From Ehretia macrophylla (lineage: Eukaryota > Streptophyta > Magnoliopsida > Boraginales > Ehretiaceae): 64,000 nt of DNA. Positions 59,231 to 64,000 of this stretch are shown one piece after another. How positions within the stretch are numbered: the stretch's first letter is position 1; each line of letters starts with the position of its first letter. The stretch is taken from contig CM075765.1 of the NCBI GenBank assembly GCA_037974665.1, forward strand, positions 4,655,501-4,719,500, read 5' to 3'. The translations under genes were made by a program, and so were the position numbers. The notes beneath the pieces are model-generated. The model worked only from the letters and a program-made list of their open reading frames with translations, searched no databases and was not told where the DNA came from.

Positions 59231-59691
59231 CGTTAGAACATAATTAATATATTCACATAAACCATACACTTCGTTCAAAATATCAGGATTGCAGAATTTA
59301 AAGCTATGAGAATGACATACTTGAATCCATGACAATAATAACGTAAAAGCAGGAAAACCTTTAAGAATTTGGTGCAAGGCCTTCCACAAACTAAACAGAA
59401 TTCTCTTGTTGTATGTTGCTCAAGGTGGGGATTTGAGAAAACAGAGAATATGGTGTGTTTAGCCTTGGGGACCAAGACCTCTTTATATAGACAACCTAAT
59501 AAGAATCCCACTAAGCCTTAACTAGGTTGTTATTGGATACAACATATTATAGAGTCCATATTGGATAAGATGTCTTATTAAGATCTTTACTAGGATTAGA
59601 TCACTTAATTATCCTAATTAAAATAGTAGCCCAAATATAATTATTAATTACGTGTAAGCCCATAATAGATTATTGAAAATAATCCCAACAT
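59231..59691 (-). mobile_element. E7 5' LTR (461 bp)
   Basis: On the minus strand it runs from TGTTGGGATTATTTTC (59691) to ATGTTCTAACG (59231; the terminal CA has become CG). A TATA-like CTATATAAAG lies at 59481-59490 (minus). It pairs with 45439-45898. Confidence 0.93.
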
Positions 59692-59696
59692 AAACA

Positions 59697-60302
59697 TTAG
59701 TATTTCTTCGTTTATGAAATATTTTTTTACTTTTTATTGTATTTGCTAGACTTAAATAATAGCTTTTGCAAAAGTTGTGAAGTTGTGATAAGAGTGTCAT
59801 GCAATTTGTGATGGCAAACATGGAATTGTACATGTGAACTTGTGATGATAAAAATGACAAGAATTCAAATAATTAGTAAAATAAGAAGCAAAATACTTAC
59901 ATAGTGTTTGAAAGCATTTGAGGTATGAAATTTATTTAATTTATACATGAATTCTATGAAAATTTGTATTTACAAATGAATTCATTTGTTTAGAATTTTA
60001 AAACAGTATTAAGTCAATTTTGTATTTACAAATATGAATTGTGTTTGAAATACATGTGGAATTGGAATTAATACTCATATTTTACTCAAATGCCCTTCTT
60101 TTATTCTATTGAAATTAGACTTGTCATATAGAGGTTATCATCTAATTCCATTGTTGATTATTGTTATTATCATAACATTGTAAAAAAAAAAAAAAAATTG
60201 TCAATAAAGTTAATGATTACAAAATAAACCTACAACGTGACAAAATAACATTAAGTTCAACAATACATTTAGTATGAAAAAATAATATTAAGAGAAAGAG
60301 CA

Positions 60303-60352
<50 letters not shown>

Positions 60353-61470
60353 TATTTTTTTATTATTTTTTGTTAAAAGAAAAATAATGAAGAGGCAATG
60401 ATTTTTTTTATCTTTTTATTTTAACCAAAATCTATCTCTTAAATCTAAAAATAATTTTGTTCTCAAAAGATGAGCAACGAATTTGGAATCAATGATTGTA
60501 CACCTAGTGCCCCCCGGTAAATCCATCGGGACACGGAGAATTCAGCTATCCTATGTTAAAGTCAACTTTCCAAATCTCTTCCTTTGTGATAAGTTTGATC
60601 AGTTCATTATTCATTGCATTATCAACCGCCGAAGTACTATCTCGGAGCACTGGTAGAAAATTTCATTCCATCTAATTTACTCAAATCCATGAAGGTCTAT
60701 TTATGAGTTGGGTCAGGGGACAATTTCTCTTATATCTATGGAATCCTTAGGTTTTTCATGGTATTGGTGAAGGCTATAAATCTCATCTATGGATAAATTT
60801 TGTCCATGACTTTCATGTTTTATTTTTTATTTTTCCCCGATATGCAAAGCTTTCGCACAACGTAATTTATATTTTATTGACCTCTAGAATTTTATTTAGG
60901 TTGAAAAAAGTTAGACTTATATGTGATTTTAAAGACCAAAATTAGTTGAGTTGTGGAGGCTAATTGTTTTACAATCCAAAGATATACATATGGTTTTAGT
61001 TACTTTGTAAGGTTAGTAGACACTACAACATTGATGCATCAATATATACATATATATTGTTGGATATGTAATTTGTCACGTCTGAGCTGAGTACAGGACC
61101 TGTGTAATTCGATCCGACCTAAGATCCTGCACAAGCAATGAAAAGGGACAACAGAAGTTATTTCTCGTGTTCCTTCTCGTATGAGAGAATTAGTAAGTTG
61201 GCTCGATAATAAACTTAGCACGTTATGACAAATTTAACAATAGAATGTATTAATTACCTCTCAGTTACTTTTCATGCACTATTTATAGTAATATCAAATA
61301 ATCTTTTTCGGTGGTCCCCACTTATCTTTGTGCATTATTCTTGTGACAAGTGTCTTAATAAAAAATATTCTCTTTATTCCCATAAACATTTTAGTAATTG
61401 TATAATTCAAATATTTTATCTCAATATCATATATATTTAGAGAGCTTATTGTTTTGGGGTCAGAGAGTGC
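59697..61470. other. Intergenic AT-rich sequence, no gene seen
   Basis: It contains an A run (60182-60197), a long (AT)n tract (60305-60348) and scattered short frames. No retroelement motif, RNA gene or convincing exon was found. A more GC-balanced part at 60500-60800 may be an old coding or organelle-derived relic, but I could not identify it. Confidence 0.5.
60305..60348. repeat. (AT)n microsatellite
   Basis: About 22 uninterrupted AT units. Confidence 0.97.
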
Positions 61471-61514
61471 ATGATTGTGTTAAATTCGTTTGACCACGAC
61501 AGCAGTCATTGCAG

Positions 61515-61588
61515 ATGCGTCCCGTGAAGAGCGGCATCCTCACCGCAGTTATGGAAAACGCTCTTTCTTGTCCCAACTCCAAATCGAG
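61515..61588 (+). CDS. Candidate orphan exon (24 codons), unassigned
   Basis: ATG at 61515 follows TTGCAG and opens MRPVKSGILTAVMENALSC, then PNSKS, ending at GAG|GTGAGTA, a near-consensus splice donor (61589). GC content is visibly higher than the surroundings. No family is recognised. It could be a first exon of a gene whose next exon lies beyond, a duplicated gene fragment, or an upstream alternative exon of the polygalacturonase gene. No conserved partner exon was found before 62156. Confidence 0.3.
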
Positions 61589-62113
61589 GTGAGTACATGA
61601 TTATTCATCTTCGCACCATTTAATTTCATTTATTTGTAACCAATAGCCTTTCACCACGTCTCCTAAAAACCCATTTGGAGGCACTATTAGATTGCCCCCC
61701 ACCGAACAAATAGGATCTCTCACGCTTCCTTTTGAACTTTCTAGGAAGACCCCACCACACGTCCACATGCGGATTCTTAATTCGCCCTTTCTCATTCTCA
61801 TTTTCTATATTGTCGACGCTCTCTGCCTTCCATGTTCCCGTCAAACCCCAAAAAGTCCATTTGCGTTTGGCATCCCACTGTTACATCTCATCGACCAACG
61901 ATCTTCCCCTAATCGTTATTAAATATAACCGATTGAGTTTTAACAGTTACATACTATCTAAATGTCATCTCATCAAAATTTTATATTACAACGTTACGAA
62001 CATATCTATTACAAATAACATCAAATACCCTTGGATTTGTTCTGATGCGTCGAGCTTGCATACAATACACAAGATAACTTTCCAGAGTTGGCCAGTTTAT
62101 GTCTCCGGAGACA

Positions 62114-62126
62114 TAAATATATATTC
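62114..62126 (+). promoter_or_regulatory. TATA-like box upstream of the polygalacturonase
   Basis: ATAAATATATATT lies 30-40 bp before the start codon. If it were the TATA box, the 5' UTR would be only a few bases, so a more distal start site is also possible. Confidence 0.25.
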
Positions 62127-62155
62127 ATGCACGTATCCACAGATAGATATGAGAA

Positions 62156-62605
62156 ATGATGCAAGTTGACAAAGTTCTATTAGCCAACACGAAACTCAAG
62201 TCAATTTTCACAAGGAGGCCTTCATGGGTATTCATATTTCTTCTCTTCATCGTCATAGCCCTCATGACCTACCAGATCACCACCAACAACACTGTTTTCC
62301 CATTAGATAGGCGGGCCGGATTCTCGGGCTCAGGTGACGATAACTTAAAGAGCTGTTCGGGCTTCTTCCAGGACGGGCCTCCAAGAAAGGTGGTGAAATC
62401 GATAACGGAGTTTAGCGGTGTTGGTGATGGAAAGGCTTCGAATACAGCTGCGTTTCGGAGAGCGATGGAGTATATGGAAAGTTTCAAAGACAAAGGTGGG
62501 GCTCAGTTGAATGTTCCCAGAGGTATATGGCTTACGGGAAGCTTCAATCTCACCAGTAATTTCACGCTTTTTCTTGAAGATGGTGCTGTTATCTTGGGAT
62601 CTCAG
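62156..62605 (+). CDS. Probable polygalacturonase (GH28), exon 1, partial gene
   Basis: The exon encodes 150 residues in one uninterrupted frame, starting at ATG 62156 (a second ATG follows at once). Residues 1-20 are basic, and about 24-42 are a hydrophobic signal-anchor (WVFIFLLFIVIALMTYQ), suggesting entry to the secretory pathway and the cell wall. From about residue 80 comes the GH28 N-terminal strand: ITEFSGVGDGKASNTAAFRR, then GGAQLNVPRGIWLTGSFNLT and NFTLFLEDGAVILGSQ. The exon ends at CAG|GTGACT in phase 0, a boundary consistent with this gene family. Possible N-glycosylation sites are NNTV, NLTS and NFTL. The catalytic Asp residues (NTD, DD, GHG) lie in later exons outside the window. 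Pectin backbone hydrolysis is inferred from family only. Confidence 0.9.
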
Positions 62606-62920
62606 GTGACTTTATCATCTCCTCTCTCTGACATTTGATTTTATTCTTTTATTTATTTTTTTATTTTATTGGTGGTGTTGGTTTACTTTACTTGTGTATA
62701 AGAAAATGTCAACAACTTTAATCTCACCACTAAACTTTATTTACGTGTTGGTTTTCAATACGGCAATGCAACTTGTCCTATTTGTTAGTCAATTTTTATG
62801 CCAAACGCCAAATCTATCGAGTTAACTTGAAATATGGTTCCATACACGTACGTAGGGTTCACCTCATTGTGAGGTTGGAACTATTCGGCAATTCAAACTG
62901 ATATATTTCCTATCTGTTGA

Positions 62921-63702
62921 GATGAACTTGGTTCAAGTGGTAGAGGTTTTGTTCCTATATTAACTAAACATAGTAACTTAGGCAAAAGTGAGTTTAATTC
63001 TTAATTTTCTCAAGTTTTGCGTATAGTATAAATTTTATGCACTAAGCAGCATAATTTCTTGACGATGAATTTCATTCAAGTGATAGAAGTCTCATTTCTA
63101 TGTTAACTAAATATAGTAACTGAGGGCAAAGTGAGTCTAATTTTTTTTGAATCTTGCGTATAGCGTAAACTTCATATACTAATCTTCATATCTCTTGATA
63201 AAGAACTTGATTCAAGTGATAGATAGAGCTTATGTTTTTATATTAGCTAAACATAGTAAGGACATCCTCAATAGAATCTTCAAATGCAAAACTTTTTTAA
63301 TTTTGGTATTTTTAGAGACTCAATGACTTGAAAAGCAACATTAATGATCCAAATATACGTGGAGTCTACCACTTTTGACTTAAAAAATGTCAAAATAGAG
63401 ACTCAGTCTCTATTTTCTTCCACAAATTTATTGAAGAAAATGGAGACTAGGTCTCTATTTTGGCATTTGTGGAAGAAAATGGAGATTGGGTCTCTATTTT
63501 AACATCTTTTAAGTCAAAAGTGGTAGACCCAACGTACTTTTGTTATGAATAGTATTACTTTTAGAGACTGGTGTCTTTAAAAATAATCAAATTAGAAAAA
63601 TTTTACATTTTAGAGACTCAATTGAGAATAGTCTAACTAAGGCCAAATGGAGTCTAATCTTTTTGTGAATCTCGTGTACAGTATGGTTTTCATGCACTAA
63701 CC
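62921..63702. repeat. Three tandem tRNA-like repeat units in intron 1
   Basis: Units begin at about 62921, 63064 and 63197. Each has (C)TTGGTTCAAGTGGTAGA-like, TTAACTAAAYATAGTAACT, GTGAGTCTAATTYTT and CTTGCGTATAGTRTAAACTT segments. The first segment resembles a pol III A box and the GAGTCTAATTC part a worn B box. The third unit is split by MITE M2 at its ATAGTAA. Confidence 0.75.
63257..63636. mobile_element. M2: PIF/Harbinger-like fold-back MITE
   Basis: The body is 63260-63633 (374 bp). The TSD TAA lies at 63257-63259 and 63634-63636. Terminal repeats are GGACATCCTCAATAGAATC on the left and, read inward from the right, GACTATTCTCAATTGAGTC. Much of the element is one imperfect palindrome centred near 63430, with GAGACTAGGTCTCTATTTT-type arms repeated. 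No coding capacity. Confidence 0.8.
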
Positions 63703-64000
63703 TATTCTTTTCTTTTCGTGTAACTAATGGACGGCAATATTTTTGGCCTTCTATTAAGAGCATTTGAAAACATATCGATTAAAACAAGGGCATTCAAGGT
63801 GGTATCAATGATAGCCCAACCACATGGTAACCCTCGGATTTAGTGAGACCTAATTTAATAAACCTTGGGGGATGTTCAATGAATCAATCTCTCTCTCCTC
63901 ATTGCATTGTATTCAAAGGAAAAAATTATTTTTTTTCTTTAAATTATGTAGTATTGATCGGTAAAATTATCATTTTGTAATAGTCGTAAGTTCTAATTAT

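Larger units (their letters stand above)
45434..59696 (-). mobile_element. E7: Ty1/copia element, complete but decayed, with TSD
   Basis: The body is 45439-59691 on the minus strand. The perfect TSD TAAAC lies at 45434-45438 and 59692-59696. The right (5') LTR, primer site, leader, gag, protease, integrase, RT, RNase H, polypurine tract and left (3') LTR occur in the expected copia order. Without the insertions S6 (with S7), S8 and the SINE, the element would be about 6 kb. The LTRs differ at roughly 22 of 460 positions by my count, nearly all transitions. Family phrases suggest the TNT1/Tork side of copia. Confidence 0.94.
62606..64000 (+). other. Polygalacturonase intron 1, partial
   Basis: It begins GTGACTTTATC and contains no further exon of the family up to the window edge. 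It holds a set of about 135-bp tandem repeats (62921-63702) and MITE M2. The tail (63720-64000) has no feature I can name. Confidence 0.7.

Noticed and set aside
60480..60800. More GC-balanced segment looking like a possible organelle or gene fragment
   Set aside because: No continuous frame or recognisable protein phrase on either strand. Left as unassigned intergenic sequence.

Overview
This window looks like a heterochromatic, repeat-packed stretch of a flowering-plant (eudicot-type) nuclear genome. It is AT-rich, has long microsatellites, and contains Ty1/copia and Ty3/gypsy LTR retrotransposons nested up to three deep, nearly all with stop codons and frameshifts. The only ordinary host gene I can support is the first exon of a probable polygalacturonase (glycoside hydrolase 28) at the right edge (62156-62605, + strand). 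Its first intron runs off the window. The species cannot be named from what is visible. Element labels E (elements with internal sequence), S (single LTRs) and M (MITEs) are mine.

Layout. 1-502: left-truncated gypsy LTR (S0) abutting integrase. 503-7425: degenerate Ty3/gypsy element E1 on the minus strand (integrase, RT/RNase H, protease, gag, primer site, 2.69-kb LTR). 7585-10014: solo LTR S1, carrying a hAT-like MITE (M1). 10531-25359: Sirevirus-like copia E2 on the plus strand, broken by three solo LTRs (S2 12162-14601, S3 15595-19785, S4 22375-25264) and cut off inside RT at 25359. 25360-29455: truncated copia-type LTR S5 plus gag-protease and LTR remnant of another copia (E3), minus strand. 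29456-42378: non-autonomous gypsy element E4 (TR-GAG type) with a truncated 5' LTR, into which the complete non-autonomous element E5 (30114-36933) has inserted. 42379-45438: old non-TE-like sequence holding a small TRIM-like element E6. 45439-59691: copia element E7 with both LTRs and a perfect 5-bp target duplication, broken by solo LTR S6 (itself carrying solo LTR S7), solo LTR S8 and a SINE. 59692-62155: intergenic and promoter sequence. 62156-64000: polygalacturonase exon 1 and part of intron 1, the latter with tandem tRNA-like repeats and a PIF/Harbinger-like MITE (M2).

Most calls rest on structures read directly: LTR ends, 4- or 5-bp matching target-site duplications (TSDs), primer binding sites complementary to initiator-Met tRNA, polypurine tracts, and recognisable pol motifs. 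Six insertions are single LTRs with matching or near-matching TSDs, which points to frequent LTR-LTR recombination.

The most interesting pattern is not coding. Gypsy LTRs that otherwise look very different share, in the same order, a GGTTGCGCAACC palindrome, a GC-rich block, a TTGCATTGCACGA box and a CCCTCACTGAG hairpin. In addition, two non-autonomous elements share a leader with a perfect splice-donor sequence and a degenerate 'GGTATTCTTAT' array before the polypurine tract. All comparisons were made by eye.
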